This document shows positions 32,919 through 42,326 of a stretch of DNA of 48,964 nt, in pieces. Made by a program: the position numbers and the translations under genes. This DNA is from Thermoanaerobacterales bacterium (GTDB lineage: Bacteria; Bacillota; Desulfotomaculia; Desulfotomaculales; JASEER01), in the NCBI GenBank assembly GCA_030019475.1, contig JASEER010000017.1, positions 1 through 48,964 of the forward strand, given 5' to 3'. Below the pieces are notes generated by a model, which was not told the origin of the DNA, searched no databases, and saw only the letters and a program-made list of their open reading frames with translations. How positions within the stretch are numbered: the stretch's first letter is position 1; each line of letters starts with the position of its first letter.

Positions 32919-33584
32919 GTGGTGTTTGACATGGATGGGACGCTGACGCCGGTGCACAGCGTCTGGCAGTATATCCACGAGCACCTTGGGACCTGGGAGA
33001 GCCACGGTTTGCGCTCGCTCAGCGCCTTCCTGGCCGGGCGGATCACCTACCGGGAGTTCGCCGACCGCGACGTCGCCGCCTGGCGGGGGGTGCCGCGTGC
33101 GCGCCTGGAGGAGGCGGTGGCCGCCATCCCTTTGCGCCCCGGGGTGCCGGAGTTGGTGAATACCCTGCGGGAGCGGGGCTGCCGCCTGGCGGTTCTCTCC
33201 TCCGGCCTGGACCTTCTCGTGCGCCGGGTGGCCGACCCGCTTGGATTTGATCTTTGTATTTGTAATGAGCTGGGTTTCTCCGGCGGAGTCATTGACGGCC
33301 GGGTTACCATTAACGTGGGGTGGGACGGGAAGCCGGGGCAACTGCCGACGATTTGCCGCCGTTTCGGGGTCATGCCGGGAGAAGTGGCGATGGTCGGCGA
33401 CGGCTCCGGGGATGCCGCGGTCTTCCCGCTGGTCGGCCTCGGAGTAGCGTTCAACGCCGCCCCGGAGGTCGAGGTCCTGGCCCATGTCACGGTGCGGCAT
33501 GAGGACGCACGGTCGCTTCTGCCGGTGTTGTTGCCGCGATTGGCGGGGGATGGGGAGTGGACGAATGCCGTGGCGGTCCGTTGA
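32919..33584 (+). CDS. HAD-superfamily phosphatase (phosphoserine-phosphatase-like)
   Basis: The 221-aa protein has all four HAD motifs: FDMDGTLT (nucleophile and acid Asp), VLSSGLD, a Lys in GKPGQLP, and MVGDGSGDAAVFP. The helical cap (HSVWQYIHEHLG...YREFADRD) fits the SerB/HAD-IB type, so phosphoserine or a similar small phosphoester is possible. The start is doubtful: GTG 32919 has no ribosome site. The frame is open upstream with sensible residues (IRRPLKAV) behind GAAGGG but shows no ATG, GTG or TTG there. A non-standard start such as ATC cannot be excluded. The next gene overlaps its 3' end. Confidence 0.85.
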   Translation: MVFDMDGTLTPVHSVWQYIHEHLGTWESHGLRSLSAFLAGRITYREFADRDVAAWRGVPRARLEEAVAAIPLRPGVPELVNTLRERGCRLAVLSSGLDLLVRRVADPLGFDLCICNELGFSGGVIDGRVTINVGWDGKPGQLPTICRRFGVMPGEVAMVGDGSGDAAVFPLVGLGVAFNAAPEVEVLAHVTVRHEDARSLLPVLLPRLAGDGEWTNAVAVR

Positions 33585-33972
33585 AGTCGTGACCCATGCG
33601 CGCGAGGAGTTGGTGGACGTGACGGCGCAGGTCAACCGTGTGGTTGCCGAGAGCGGGGTCCCGGACGGAGTGTGCCACCTGTGGGTGCCGCATACCACGG
33701 CGGGGGTCTGCGTCAACGAGCACGCCGACCCGGCGGTGGCTGAGGACCTCCTGGCCCACCTCGCGCGGCTTGTGCCGCGGCGGGGGGATTACCGCCACGC
33801 CGAGGGCAACAGCGATGCCCATATCAAGGCCGTCCTGGTCGGGTCGGGCATAAGCATCCCCGTGGCCGGGGGGCGCCTGGCCCTGGGCACCTGGCAGGGC
33901 GTCTTCTTCGCCGAATTCGACGGTCCCCGCCGCCGCCGCCTTCAAGTCTGCGTCGTGCCGGCTGCGCCTTGA
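33565..33972 (+). CDS. YjbQ/UPF0047 family protein
   Basis: A 135-aa YjbQ-fold protein with EELVDVTAQVNRVV, HTTAGVCVNEHAD, RHAEGNSDAHIKAVLVG and LGTWQGVFFAEFDGPR. The conserved His/Glu/Asp cluster is intact. Members complement thiamine-phosphate synthase weakly; the native role is unknown. ATG 33565 follows TGGGGAGTGG and lies 20 bases inside the HAD gene, suggesting an operon. Confidence 0.92.
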   Translation: MPWRSVEVVTHAREELVDVTAQVNRVVAESGVPDGVCHLWVPHTTAGVCVNEHADPAVAEDLLAHLARLVPRRGDYRHAEGNSDAHIKAVLVGSGISIPVAGGRLALGTWQGVFFAEFDGPRRRRLQVCVVPAAP

Positions 33973-34198
33973 CGTCGGCCGGCGTGCCTCCGGTCAGCCG
34001 CAGCAGGTCCTCCGGCGTGAGCAAACCCCGCCTCACCGGGCAGCCCGTAACACGGGTGGGTAAAGTCCGGGTCCGCATACGTACTTTTGACCCTGCTATT
34101 GCTGCCGGTTTCTTAGTGTCGACGCGATTGTGGCCGGCGGTAGCACGGCCCGTCTGTGCCTGGCAAGGGCCGCTTCTTTGTTAAGGAGGGCAAGCACA
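33973..34198. other. Intergenic region with coding-like minus-strand fragment
   Basis: No complete gene is evident. On the minus strand, 33973-34078 reads as MRTRTLPTRVTGCPVRRG then LLTPEDLLRLTGGTPADV, which looks like real protein sequence. It then runs antisense into yjbQ without a conserved continuation. It may be a gene remnant. The last part holds the ribosome site of the amidohydrolase gene. Confidence 0.35.
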
Positions 34199-35047
34199 TT
34201 GGACGATTGGAGCGGGAACAGCCGCCCGGGGGTAAGGGACGGGCTGGTTGACGGCCACGTGCACCTCTTCCCGCCCGGGGTGCAGAAGGCGATCTACCGC
34301 TGGTTCCGGGAACGGGATTGGCGGCTGGCGGTTGACGGGTTGATGGGGGAAGAGATCCTGGCTTACCTCGCGCGCAAAGGAGTGTCGCGGGCGGTGGGCT
34401 GCGCCTACGCCCACAAACCGGGCCTGGCCACCTTCCTCAATGACTGGCTGGCGGATCTGGCGCGTGAACACCCGATGGTCCTTCCCCTGGGGACGGTCCA
34501 TCCGGACGATCCCGACCCGGCGGCGGAGGCTAGGCGCTGCCTCGACGAACTTGGTTTCGCGGGCCTCAAGGTCCACTGTGCGGTGCAGGAGGTAGCGGCC
34601 GACGACGCCCGGCTTTTCCCGGTCTACGAGGCGGCCCTGGACCGGGGCCGGCCGGTGCTCATCCACGCCGGCGGCGCACCCTACCCGACCCCCTGGCTGG
34701 GTTACGAACGCTTCGCGGCCTTAATGCGGCGCTACCCGGATCTAAAGGTCCAGGTCGCTCATCTCGGAATGTGGGAGCACCCGCGCTTTCTGCGCCTTGC
34801 CGACCGTTATCCCAACCTTTATTTCGACCTGGCCGCGGTCACCGACCGGCATATGGGGCTGCCGACCGAAACCCTGGAGGCGATCCTGCGCCGCTACCCC
34901 GAGCGCATCATCTTCGGCAGCGACGCACCGGTGATCGAAGGTGACTACGAAACCTTCCCCCGTTTCCTGGAGAGACTAAGCCTGCCGGAAATGGCCCTGC
35001 GCCATGTCTTCCGTAGTAATGCCCTTGACCTCTGGGATGTTCCCTGA
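34199..35047 (+). CDS. Amidohydrolase family metal-dependent hydrolase
   Basis: The 282-aa TIM barrel belongs to the amidohydrolase-2 type. It has the metal motif VDGHVHLFPP near the start, GLKVHCAVQE, PVLIHAGGAPYP, VQVAHLGMWEHP, NLYFDLAAV and the final Asp in IIFGSDAPV. Similar proteins are decarboxylases or lactone/amide hydrolases; the substrate is not predictable. TTG 34199 is chosen because TAAGGAGGG stands 9 bases upstream; an in-frame GTG/ATG farther up lacks a site. A terminator shared with the convergent CoA-disulfide reductase gene follows. Confidence 0.88.
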   Translation: MDDWSGNSRPGVRDGLVDGHVHLFPPGVQKAIYRWFRERDWRLAVDGLMGEEILAYLARKGVSRAVGCAYAHKPGLATFLNDWLADLAREHPMVLPLGTVHPDDPDPAAEARRCLDELGFAGLKVHCAVQEVAADDARLFPVYEAALDRGRPVLIHAGGAPYPTPWLGYERFAALMRRYPDLKVQVAHLGMWEHPRFLRLADRYPNLYFDLAAVTDRHMGLPTETLEAILRRYPERIIFGSDAPVIEGDYETFPRFLERLSLPEMALRHVFRSNALDLWDVP

Positions 35048-35072
35048 AGAATCAAATGAGGTCCAGGGTGAC

Positions 35073-35099
35073 AAAAAACCCCGCCGTGAGGGCGGGGTT
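35073..35099. terminator. Terminator between convergent genes
   Basis: AACCCCGCC (35077-35085) and GGCGGGGTT (35091-35099) form a perfect 9-bp stem with a 5-base loop. The A-run just before it gives a U-tail for the minus-strand gene; the plus-strand tail (ATGTTT) is weaker. Confidence 0.75.
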
Positions 35100-35120
35100 A
35101 TGTTTAAGAGGCATCTGGTG

Positions 35121-36818
35121 TTAGTACGGCCAGGAGGAGAGGCCGCCCTCCAGGAAACGGACATCCTTGAAACCGAGTCCATCCAGGACGCGCTGCGCCT
35201 CCCAGGCGCGCATGCTCACCGTGCAGTAGGGAACCAGGGTCTTGTCCCGTGGCAGCCTTTCGTGGAGTTCGCGTATCTTGGCCAGGGGAATGAACTTGAC
35301 CTGGTCGCGGATCGGGGGGACGTCCGAGAACTCGCGGTTGGTGCGCACATCGACGAAGACGACATCCTCCCCGCGTTCCAGCATCTCCTTCATCTCCGGG
35401 ACCTCGATGGTCCGGGCCAGGCCGTCCAGCTTGTTGCGCAAGGTGTTGGCCGCATGGTGCAGCACGTCCATCGAGGTGTTGTACGGCGGCGCGTAGGCCA
35501 GGTCGAAGTAGGCGAGCTGATCCACCGTCGCCCCCATGTGCAGGCAGGCGACGATGACGTCCAGGCGCTTGTTGATCTCGCCGGGGCCGACGATCTGGGC
35601 GCCCAGAAGCTTGCGCGAGGGGGCGTCGACAACCAGTTTGACGTGGACGGCGGCATGCCCCGGGTAGAAGTGGGCGCGGTCCGAGCCGGCGACGAGAATG
35701 GTTTCGACCTGGTAGCCGAAGTCCTGGGCCTGTTTCTCGGTCAGGCCGGTACGCCCGACCGTATAGTCGAAGACCTTGTAAATCGAGGTCGACAGAACGC
35801 CGGGGAAGGTTTCACGGCCGCCGACGATGTTCGTGCCGATAACCCGGCCCTGCTTGTTGGCCACCGAACCAAGGGGCGTGTAGATCGATTTGGCGGTGAT
35901 GAGGTGGGTGCTCTCGACGCAGTCGCCGCCCGCGTAAATGTCGGGATCGGAGGTCTGCATGCGCTCGTTGACCTTGATTGCTCCGGTCCCGCCGATTTCC
36001 AGGCCGGCCTCACGTGCCAGGGTGACGTTGGGGCGCGCGCCGATGGCCACCAGGACGAGGTCGGCCGGGACGGCGCCGTTTGGTGTGATAACGTTCATAG
36101 AGCCGTTCTCGGCGGGTTCGATGCGCTGGACCAACTCGTTGACGCGGATCTGCAGGCGATTGATGTTCAGGTGCTTGGTTACGAGGGCGGCGATTTCCGG
36201 ATCGAGCAGGGCCGGGGTGATGTGGGGCATGGCCTCCAGCACGACCACCCGGGGCGGACCTCCCGGCAGGCCGCGGGCCCGCAGGATCGACTCGGCCACC
36301 TCCAGGCCGATCAGGCCGGCGCCGACGATCACCACCTGGCCGATCTTACCGGTGGCCAGCTTGCTGCGGATGACCTGGGCGTCGTCCGGCGTCCAGACGT
36401 GGTGGACGTTGGGCAGGTCGGTTCCGGGGACCGGGAGTCGGGCCGGGCGCGCCCCGGTGGCGATCACCAGGCGGTCGTAGGGCAGGGAAAGCTGTTCGCC
36501 CGTTTCCAGGTTAACGGCGTGGACCACTTTCTTCTTGCGGTCAATTGACTCGGCGCGGGTCCGCGTGAGGAAGTCAACGGCCTTCACGCGGCGGAAGAAG
36601 GCGGGGTCGCGCTTGATGCCGACGGGCGTGCTCAGCAGCGCCTCCAGGTGCTCGGTCTGGCCGCCGATGTAGTAGGGTATGCCGCAGGCGGCGTAGGAGA
36701 TGTGTTCTCCCTGCTCGAGGACCGTAATTTCGGCTTCGGGGTCAAGCCGGCGGGCGCGGGCCGCGGCCTTGGGGCCGCAGGCGACGCCGCCGATGACGAC
36801 GATGCGCAACGGGGCCAT
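35121..36818 (-). CDS. FAD-dependent CoA-disulfide reductase with C-terminal rhodanese domain
   Basis: The 565-aa protein has a pyridine-nucleotide-disulfide oxidoreductase core. FAD motif IVVIGGVACGPKAAARARR opens it, and the single active-site Cys is in SYAACGIPYY near 45. The NAD(P)H motif VIVGAGLIGLEVAES follows, then the FAD contact YAGGDCVES and a dimerisation domain. A rhodanese domain near 465-565 has the loop PYCTVSMRAWEA, with the persulfide Cys. CoADR-rhodanese fusions act on CoA disulfides, CoA persulfide or polysulfide in anaerobic sulfur or redox homeostasis. ATG 36818 follows GAGAGGAGAA. A DUF2892 gene diverges from it. Confidence 0.92.
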   Translation of the reverse strand: MAPLRIVVIGGVACGPKAAARARRLDPEAEITVLEQGEHISYAACGIPYYIGGQTEHLEALLSTPVGIKRDPAFFRRVKAVDFLTRTRAESIDRKKKVVHAVNLETGEQLSLPYDRLVIATGARPARLPVPGTDLPNVHHVWTPDDAQVIRSKLATGKIGQVVIVGAGLIGLEVAESILRARGLPGGPPRVVVLEAMPHITPALLDPEIAALVTKHLNINRLQIRVNELVQRIEPAENGSMNVITPNGAVPADLVLVAIGARPNVTLAREAGLEIGGTGAIKVNERMQTSDPDIYAGGDCVESTHLITAKSIYTPLGSVANKQGRVIGTNIVGGRETFPGVLSTSIYKVFDYTVGRTGLTEKQAQDFGYQVETILVAGSDRAHFYPGHAAVHVKLVVDAPSRKLLGAQIVGPGEINKRLDVIVACLHMGATVDQLAYFDLAYAPPYNTSMDVLHHAANTLRNKLDGLARTIEVPEMKEMLERGEDVVFVDVRTNREFSDVPPIRDQVKFIPLAKIRELHERLPRDKTLVPYCTVSMRAWEAQRVLDGLGFKDVRFLEGGLSSWPY

Positions 36819-36942
36819 GGGCTGTTCTCCTCTCTATCGGGAATTGCTTTTTTTAGTCGTACCCCCGTCTCCGCCCTCCGATGCCCTTCGTATATACCGG
36901 GCGCGGCGCGCAAACGCTAGGCGATGGAAGGGGGTATCGACG

Positions 36943-37113
36943 TTGCGGCTGGACTGGGAGCGCAACATCGGGCGTGTCGATCAGGCCGTTCGGGGTATCC
37001 TCGGGGCCGGCCTGCTGATCCTGGCGGCGGCGGGCGTCGTTTCCGCCGGGTGGGCGGCCGCGGCCGCCGTTGTGGGGTTCGCCCTGCTCCTGGAGGCGGT
37101 CAGCCGGTACTGA
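36943..37113 (+). CDS. DUF2892 (YgaP-like) small membrane protein
   Basis: The 56-aa protein starts with RLDWERNIGRVDQAVRGI, typical of DUF2892. It then has two hydrophobic helices (LGAGLLILAAAGVV and WAAAAAVVGFALLLEAV). DUF2892 is often linked to rhodanese domains, as in YgaP; here the divergent neighbour also carries a rhodanese domain. Start TTG 36943 lies behind AAGGGGG. The 3' end converges on copA with no clear terminator. Confidence 0.75.
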   Translation: MRLDWERNIGRVDQAVRGILGAGLLILAAAGVVSAGWAAAAAVVGFALLLEAVSRY

Positions 37114-37162
37114 ATCGTGATGGACCTGGCCGGTTGGTCAACCGTGGAACCCGGAACCGGAC

Positions 37163-39601
37163 TCAAGGACTGAAACGTCTCAGGAGGAGGGAGTTGGTGA
37201 CAACGGAGACCGAGCTGAAAGCCATCGCGGCGGCGGCGATGATCGGGTTAAGGACGCCGGACGCGGCCAGGGGGATCCCCAGGGTGTTATAAATCAGCGC
37301 CCAGAAAAGGTTCTGCCGGATCTTGACCATGGTGCGGCGGCTGAGACGGATGGCCGATACGATCCCGCGCAGGTCGCCGCCCATCAGGACGACGTCGGCG
37401 GTTTCAATGGCCACGTCGGTTCCGGTGCCGATGGCTATGCCAAGATCCGCGGTGGCCAGGGCTGGCGCGTCGTTGATCCCGTCGCCGACCATGGCCACGG
37501 TACGACCCTCCCGTTGCAGCCGGGCGACCTCGTCGGCCTTATGCTCGGGCAGCACCTGGGCCCGGACCTCATCGATGCCCACCTGGGCGGCGATGGCCCC
37601 GGCCGTGCGCTCGTTGTCTCCGGTGAGCATCACGACGTTAAATCCCATCTCTTTTAACCGGGTGACGGCCTCCCGGGAATGCTCCTTGACGGTATCGGCC
37701 AGCGCCACGGTGCCCAGGGGGCGGCCGCCGGCCGCGACGAGGATGGCGGTTTTGCCCTCCTTCTCCAGGCGATCCAATACCACCTCATCCGCCGGGCCTA
37801 GGGCGATCCCTTCGCCCTCCAGCAGGCGGCGGTTGCCCAGGAGCAGGCTTTGGCCGCCGACCGTGGCCCGCACGCCAAGTCCGGGAACCGCCGCAAAGTC
37901 CGAGACCGGCGGGAGGGAAAGATCACGTTCGGCCGCGTAGGCTGCAATGGCCTGGGCCAAAGGGTGTTCGGAGTTTTTCTCGCCGGCGGCGGCCAGGGCA
38001 AGGAGTCCGTCCGGGTCGAGGTCCCGGCCGAAAGGCACGATGTCCGTCACCGCCGGGTGTCCCCGGGTGATGGTGCCCGTTTTGTCCAGGACGACGGTAT
38101 TCAGCTTCCACGCCCTTTCCAGGGATTCTCCGCCCTTGATCAGGATGCCCATCTCCGCCCCGCGGCCCGTGCCGACCATGATCGCCGTGGGGGTGGCAAG
38201 CCCGAGGGCACAGGGACAGGCGACGACCAGGACGGCGGTCATGTTCAGCAGCGCCGGTCGTAGGGCGCCCGTGCCGAAAAACCAGGCCAGGAAGGTCACG
38301 GCGGCGATGCCGACCACGGCCGGCACGAAATAAGCCGCGACGACGTCGGCGAAACGCTGAATGGGGGCCTTGGATCCCTGCGCCTCTTCGACGACGCGGA
38401 TGATCTGGGCGAGGGCGGTGTCCCGCCCGACCCTGGTCGCCTCAAAGATCAGGCTTCCGTGGCGGTTGATCGTGGCGCCGGTGACCCGGTCGCCCGGTCC
38501 CTTTTCCACCGGCAGGCTTTCGCCAGTAAGCATGGACTCGTCCACGCTGGAGTGCCCCTCGCGGACGACGCCGTCCACCGGCAGCCGTTCACCGGGGCGG
38601 ACCACGACCAGATCGCCGGCGCGGACTTCATCCACCGGGATATCGATTTCGGCGTCGTCCCGGATGACGCGGGCCGTCCTGGGCTGCAGGGCGATCAGCT
38701 TGGAGATGGCCTGTGAGGTGCGGCCCTTGGCCACGGCCTCCAGCCAGCGGCCGAGAAGAACCAGGGTGATGATGATGGCCGAGGTCTCGTAATAGACGAA
38801 ACCGTTGAGGAAAAAGGTGTTGGCCGCGCTGTAGACATAAGCCGCGGTGGTCCCGAGGGCGACCAGGACGTCCATGTTGGCGCTGCCATGGCGCAGGTTC
38901 AGGTAGCTGCGGCGGTAGAATTGAAAACCGGGGCCGAACTGGACGACGGTGCCCAACATGAACTGGAAAAGACGGTCCATAAGGAACATGGGCAGGGGCA
39001 GCCCGAAGACCTCGGCGAACATGGCATATGAGAGGGGAGCGGCGGCGAGGGCGGCTACAATGAGCCAGAATCTCTGGCGGGCGGCCTCGCCGCTGCCGGG
39101 AATCTTGCCGTCGCTTGCCCGGGGGGATTCGGGAACCGCGACGCCGTACCCGGTTTCCTCGACCGCCCGTTTCAAGTCGGAGAGCCCGGTCACGGCAGGG
39201 AGGTAGGTTACAAGGGCCCGGTTATTGGCCGGGTTGACGCTCGCCGCCAGCACCCCGTCGGCGGCCGCCAGCCGGCGCTCCACACGGGCGGCGCAGGCGG
39301 CGCAGGACATCCCGGTGATGTCCAGGTTGAGGGTGGCGGTCTCGACGGTGTAATCCAGGTCCGTAATGGCGCGGACGATGGCGGCCAGGCCGACCCGGCG
39401 CGGATCGTACATAACGGTGGCCTTGCCGGCGGCCAGGTTGACCCGCGCTTCACGCACGCCCTCCATGGCGTTCAGCCGCCGCTCGATCCGCGCCACGCAG
39501 GCCGCGCAGGTAACGCCTCCCACGGCCACGGTCGCCGAGCGTTCAGCGGGCGCCGCGGCTTCCGGGGGCGGTTCGACAACCGGGAGTCCCTTGGCGCTCA
39601 T
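37163..39601 (-). CDS. copA: Copper-exporting P1B-type ATPase
   Basis: An 812-aa heavy-metal P-type ATPase. Two N-terminal metal-binding domains carry [14 protein letters not shown] and [14 protein letters not shown]. The membrane CPC motif is in [12 protein letters not shown], typical of Cu(I) pumps. The TGESLPV actuator loop, phosphorylation site DKTGTIT, the HP dipeptide in SEHPLAQA and the hinge [10 protein letters not shown] are all present. Expected to export Cu+ from the cytosol. ATG 39601 follows GAGGAGGGG. No CopZ chaperone or CsoR repressor is seen beside it. Confidence 0.95.
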   Translation of the reverse strand: MSAKGLPVVEPPPEAAAPAERSATVAVGGVTCAACVARIERRLNAMEGVREARVNLAAGKATVMYDPRRVGLAAIVRAITDLDYTVETATLNLDITGMSCAACAARVERRLAAADGVLAASVNPANNRALVTYLPAVTGLSDLKRAVEETGYGVAVPESPRASDGKIPGSGEAARQRFWLIVAALAAAPLSYAMFAEVFGLPLPMFLMDRLFQFMLGTVVQFGPGFQFYRRSYLNLRHGSANMDVLVALGTTAAYVYSAANTFFLNGFVYYETSAIIITLVLLGRWLEAVAKGRTSQAISKLIALQPRTARVIRDDAEIDIPVDEVRAGDLVVVRPGERLPVDGVVREGHSSVDESMLTGESLPVEKGPGDRVTGATINRHGSLIFEATRVGRDTALAQIIRVVEEAQGSKAPIQRFADVVAAYFVPAVVGIAAVTFLAWFFGTGALRPALLNMTAVLVVACPCALGLATPTAIMVGTGRGAEMGILIKGGESLERAWKLNTVVLDKTGTITRGHPAVTDIVPFGRDLDPDGLLALAAAGEKNSEHPLAQAIAAYAAERDLSLPPVSDFAAVPGLGVRATVGGQSLLLGNRRLLEGEGIALGPADEVVLDRLEKEGKTAILVAAGGRPLGTVALADTVKEHSREAVTRLKEMGFNVVMLTGDNERTAGAIAAQVGIDEVRAQVLPEHKADEVARLQREGRTVAMVGDGINDAPALATADLGIAIGTGTDVAIETADVVLMGGDLRGIVSAIRLSRRTMVKIRQNLFWALIYNTLGIPLAASGVLNPIIAAAAMAFSSVSVVTNSLLLRRFSP

Positions 39602-39743
39602 GGCAGCCCCTCCTCATTGTGCCCGCGGGTATCGAGCCCCCCTGCCCGCAATCCTGACCGGGACGGCGGGGTTTCTCTCCTGAGAGTAGCATGCGGCTCG
39701 GCACTGCGCCAGGAAAAGCATGGCATCCCGAGGAGCCAAAGAA

Positions 39744-39765
39744 GCGGATGCCGCAAGGCATCCGC
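39744..39765 (-). terminator. Hairpin terminator after the DUF3243 gene
   Basis: GCGGATGCC (39744-39752) and GGCATCCGC (39757-39765) form a perfect 9-bp stem with a GCAA/TTGC tetraloop. On the minus strand it is followed by TTCTTT. It lies just after the stop of the DUF3243 gene. Confidence 0.6.
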
Positions 39766-39792
39766 CCGTTAAAGGAATGAAAGAGGCGGGTG

Positions 39793-40035
39793 CTAGAGCC
39801 GGTCCGCCATGCGGAGCACGATGTTGGCCATGGTGCGCTTCTCTTCGTCGGTGCTGACCTGCCACATCTTTTCCATTAAAGCCTCTTCCGGAGAATCAGG
39901 CTTAACGAACTTGGCGACGACGTTCCCCAGGTGAACGATTCCTTCCGCGATCTGTTCGTTGGAGAGCCCGGCTCCTCTGCCCTCCTGGATCTTCTCGGCG
40001 ATCTCCTTGGGGAATGATGCCAGCTTCGGATCCAT
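39793..40035 (-). CDS. DUF3243 family protein
   Basis: An 80-aa, mostly helical protein with the DUF3243 pattern: DPKLASFPKEIAEKIQEGRG, a central IAEGIVHLGNVVAKFV, and a final ANIVLRMADRL. The family is small and largely limited to Bacillota, often spore formers (YmfJ). Function unknown. ATG 40035 is preceded by AAAGGGAGTG. It stands alone between copA and the divergent YyaL gene. Confidence 0.85.
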   Translation of the reverse strand: MDPKLASFPKEIAEKIQEGRGAGLSNEQIAEGIVHLGNVVAKFVKPDSPEEALMEKMWQVSTDEEKRTMANIVLRMADRL

Positions 40036-40183
40036 GCAAAAGTCACTCCCTTTATTCGTTTGACTTTGTATGTCTTAGGTTTTAACGTTGGTGTAAGGTT
40101 GATTCAGGAAGATTGTGTCAGCGATGTGATTGTCGGGGTTATGGCCGGGTGGGGTTAAACTAGGCTCGAAGGGATGGTCTGCA

Positions 40184-41989
40184 GTGGCGGAGCAGCGGTT
40201 TCACTTTTCACCGCGCCCGAACCGGGCGCACGAGATCAACTGGCGGGAATGGGGGGATGCCCCCTTCGCTGAAGCGCTGGTGGAGCGAAAGCTGGTCCTC
40301 CTGTCGATCAGCGGTGTCTGGTGCCACTGGTGCCACGTTATGGACGAGACCAGCTACTCCGACCCGGAGATCATTTTTCTCGTGAATGAGCGGTTCATCC
40401 CGGTACGGGTGGACACGGACCAGCGGCCGGACGTCAATGCCCGGTACAACCTCGGCGGGTGGCCGACGACGGCCATCCTGACGCCCGAGGGTCGGCTGGT
40501 GACCGGCGGGACCTATATGCCGCCCGACGAACTCCGCCCGCTGCTGGAGAAGGCGAGCCGCCTGTTCGCCGAGGAGCCGGAGGCCTTCCGGTCGGATGAG
40601 CCGATCCTGCGTGGGCCGGAGCTCGCCGTAACGGAGGAACTCACGCTGGAGTTTTATGAAGGTGTCGCCGGCCGGTTGCGCCGCGCCTTCGACCGCCGGT
40701 ACGGGGGGTTCGGACGCGCGCCCAAGTTTCCCATGGTGGAGGCCCTGGAGATGGCCCTGAACCTTTATTACCATGGGTCCCGCGAGGATGATCTTGAAAT
40801 GGCGTCCTTCAGCCTGAAGGTGATGGCGGGCGGGGGCATGTACGACCCGGTCGAAGGGGGATTTTTCCGTTACAGTACCAGCCGGGACTGGCTTATTCCT
40901 CATTACGAGAAAATGCTCGAAGACAACGCCGGCCTCCTGGGGGTACTGGCGCTGACCTACCAGGTGACGGGGGACGTCCACTTCCTGGACGTGGCCAGGG
41001 ACGTCATGCGCTACCTGGAGGAAAACCTCCACCTTCCGGACTCCCGTTGCTGGGCCGGAAGCCAGGACGCCGACGAGGGGTATTATATGCGCGACCTGCC
41101 GGAGCGGCGCCGGATGGGGCGCCCCTACATCGACCGCCGCATTTACACCGACTTCAACGCCCTTCTGGTCCGGAGCCTCTGCCAGCTGGCCTGGGTGACG
41201 GGGGAGGGCCGTTGGCAGGAGATGGCGCTTGCCACCCTGAACGCCCTTTGGCGGCGCGCCTACCGTGAAGGGCAAGGGATGGGCCACGTGATCGATGACA
41301 AAGGCCTGGTGAGCCTGGTGGGCCGGCTTGAAGACCAGGTGGCGACCGGGAGGGCCTGCCTTGCGGCCTACCAGGGCACGGGGGACGGGGTCTGGCTGGA
41401 GCGTTCGCGGGCTTTGGCCGCCGTTTGCCGTGCCCGGCTACGGGCCCCAAACGGGGGCTTCTACGATATCCCGCCCGACCCGGGGGCGCCGGGGGCCCTG
41501 GCCGTCCCCCTGGTCGATTTCCAGAGCAATGCCCGCGCGGCGCGGTGGCTGGTTGAGCAGTCCGCCCTGACCGGAACGGAAGACGACCGGCGGGAAGCCG
41601 TCGCCGCGGTGAAGACAGCCCTGGCCGGCGGGCGCGAGGCCGGCATCCACGCAGCCGGCCTGGCCCTCGCCGTTTACGAATGCCTGGCTCCCGCGACGAC
41701 GGTAAGGGTGGTCGGGCGACCAGGCAAAGAGACGGCGGCGCTGCATCGCGCTGCCTTGGCCGCTTACCGGCCGGGGAAGGCCGTGCGCCTGCTCGAGGCC
41801 GGGCGCCACGACGAGGCGCTGCGGGAAGCCGGATACGCAGCCGGCGCGAAACCCCAGGCGTACGTCTGTATCGGCAGGCATTGCCTGGCTCCGGTCGGCG
41901 GGCCTGCGGAACTGGTCGACCTGCTGCAGCGGGCGCAGGCGCCGGACGCCAAGGGGGCCCCCGGCGATCCGGCAACCGCACCAGGATAA
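40184..41989 (+). CDS. YyaL-type thioredoxin-domain protein (DUF255)
   Basis: The 601-aa protein begins with a DUF255 thioredoxin-like domain containing GVWCHWCHVM (CxxC) near residue 50. A helical six-hairpin glycosidase-like barrel follows (FGRAPKFPM, YEKMLEDNAGLLGVLA, WAGSQDADEGYY). This is the SSP411/YyaL family. Members have thioredoxin fold plus sugar-hydrolase-like fold and no firm function. The first residues (EQRFHFSPRPNRAHEINW) are typical, so I chose GTG 40184, behind GAAGGG. It is somewhat shorter than the usual ~650-700 aa, mainly at the C-terminus. Confidence 0.9.
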   Translation: MAEQRFHFSPRPNRAHEINWREWGDAPFAEALVERKLVLLSISGVWCHWCHVMDETSYSDPEIIFLVNERFIPVRVDTDQRPDVNARYNLGGWPTTAILTPEGRLVTGGTYMPPDELRPLLEKASRLFAEEPEAFRSDEPILRGPELAVTEELTLEFYEGVAGRLRRAFDRRYGGFGRAPKFPMVEALEMALNLYYHGSREDDLEMASFSLKVMAGGGMYDPVEGGFFRYSTSRDWLIPHYEKMLEDNAGLLGVLALTYQVTGDVHFLDVARDVMRYLEENLHLPDSRCWAGSQDADEGYYMRDLPERRRMGRPYIDRRIYTDFNALLVRSLCQLAWVTGEGRWQEMALATLNALWRRAYREGQGMGHVIDDKGLVSLVGRLEDQVATGRACLAAYQGTGDGVWLERSRALAAVCRARLRAPNGGFYDIPPDPGAPGALAVPLVDFQSNARAARWLVEQSALTGTEDDRREAVAAVKTALAGGREAGIHAAGLALAVYECLAPATTVRVVGRPGKETAALHRAALAAYRPGKAVRLLEAGRHDEALREAGYAAGAKPQAYVCIGRHCLAPVGGPAELVDLLQRAQAPDAKGAPGDPATAPG

Positions 41990-42068
41990 GCGTGCCTGGC
42001 ATATTCCTGCGCCTCTCCGGTGACCCTAGGTGCCAAACGGGAGAGACAGGAAAGGGGAGAGTCCACGT

Positions 42069-42326
42069 ATGCTTGACGGGATCTACCTGATGGGTGTCCT
42101 GATCGAAGAACGCGCCGTGCACGGACCCGAAGTGCAGGAAGTGCTCACCCGTTACGGGTCGGTGATCCTCAACCGCAGCGGGATTCCGGACCCCTCGCGG
42201 AAACGGGGGATTATCAGCGTCACTTTCCAGGCTGACGAAGCCGGCGCCGAGAAGTTTCGCCAGGATCTGCTCCGTGTGCCCGGGGTGCGGGCCGAGGCGG
42301 TGCGCCTTGGTGACGCCCTGACGTAG
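42069..42326 (+). CDS. TM1266-like ACT-fold protein
   Basis: The 85-aa protein resembles the TM1266 family ('iron-only hydrogenase system regulator'). It has YLMGVLIEERAVHGPEVQEVL, YGSVILNRSGIPDP, IISVTFQADEAGA and the closing VPGVRAEAVRL. The family has an ACT/NikR C-terminal-like fold and often sits near [FeFe]-hydrogenase maturation genes. None is seen here. ATG 42069 follows AAGGGGAGAG. Confidence 0.75.
   Translation: MLDGIYLMGVLIEERAVHGPEVQEVLTRYGSVILNRSGIPDPSRKRGIISVTFQADEAGAEKFRQDLLRVPGVRAEAVRLGDALT

Noticed and set aside
35004-36548. 514-codon plus-strand frame
   Set aside because: It is the antisense of the CoA-disulfide reductase gene; high GC keeps the opposite frame open and it shows no protein family features.
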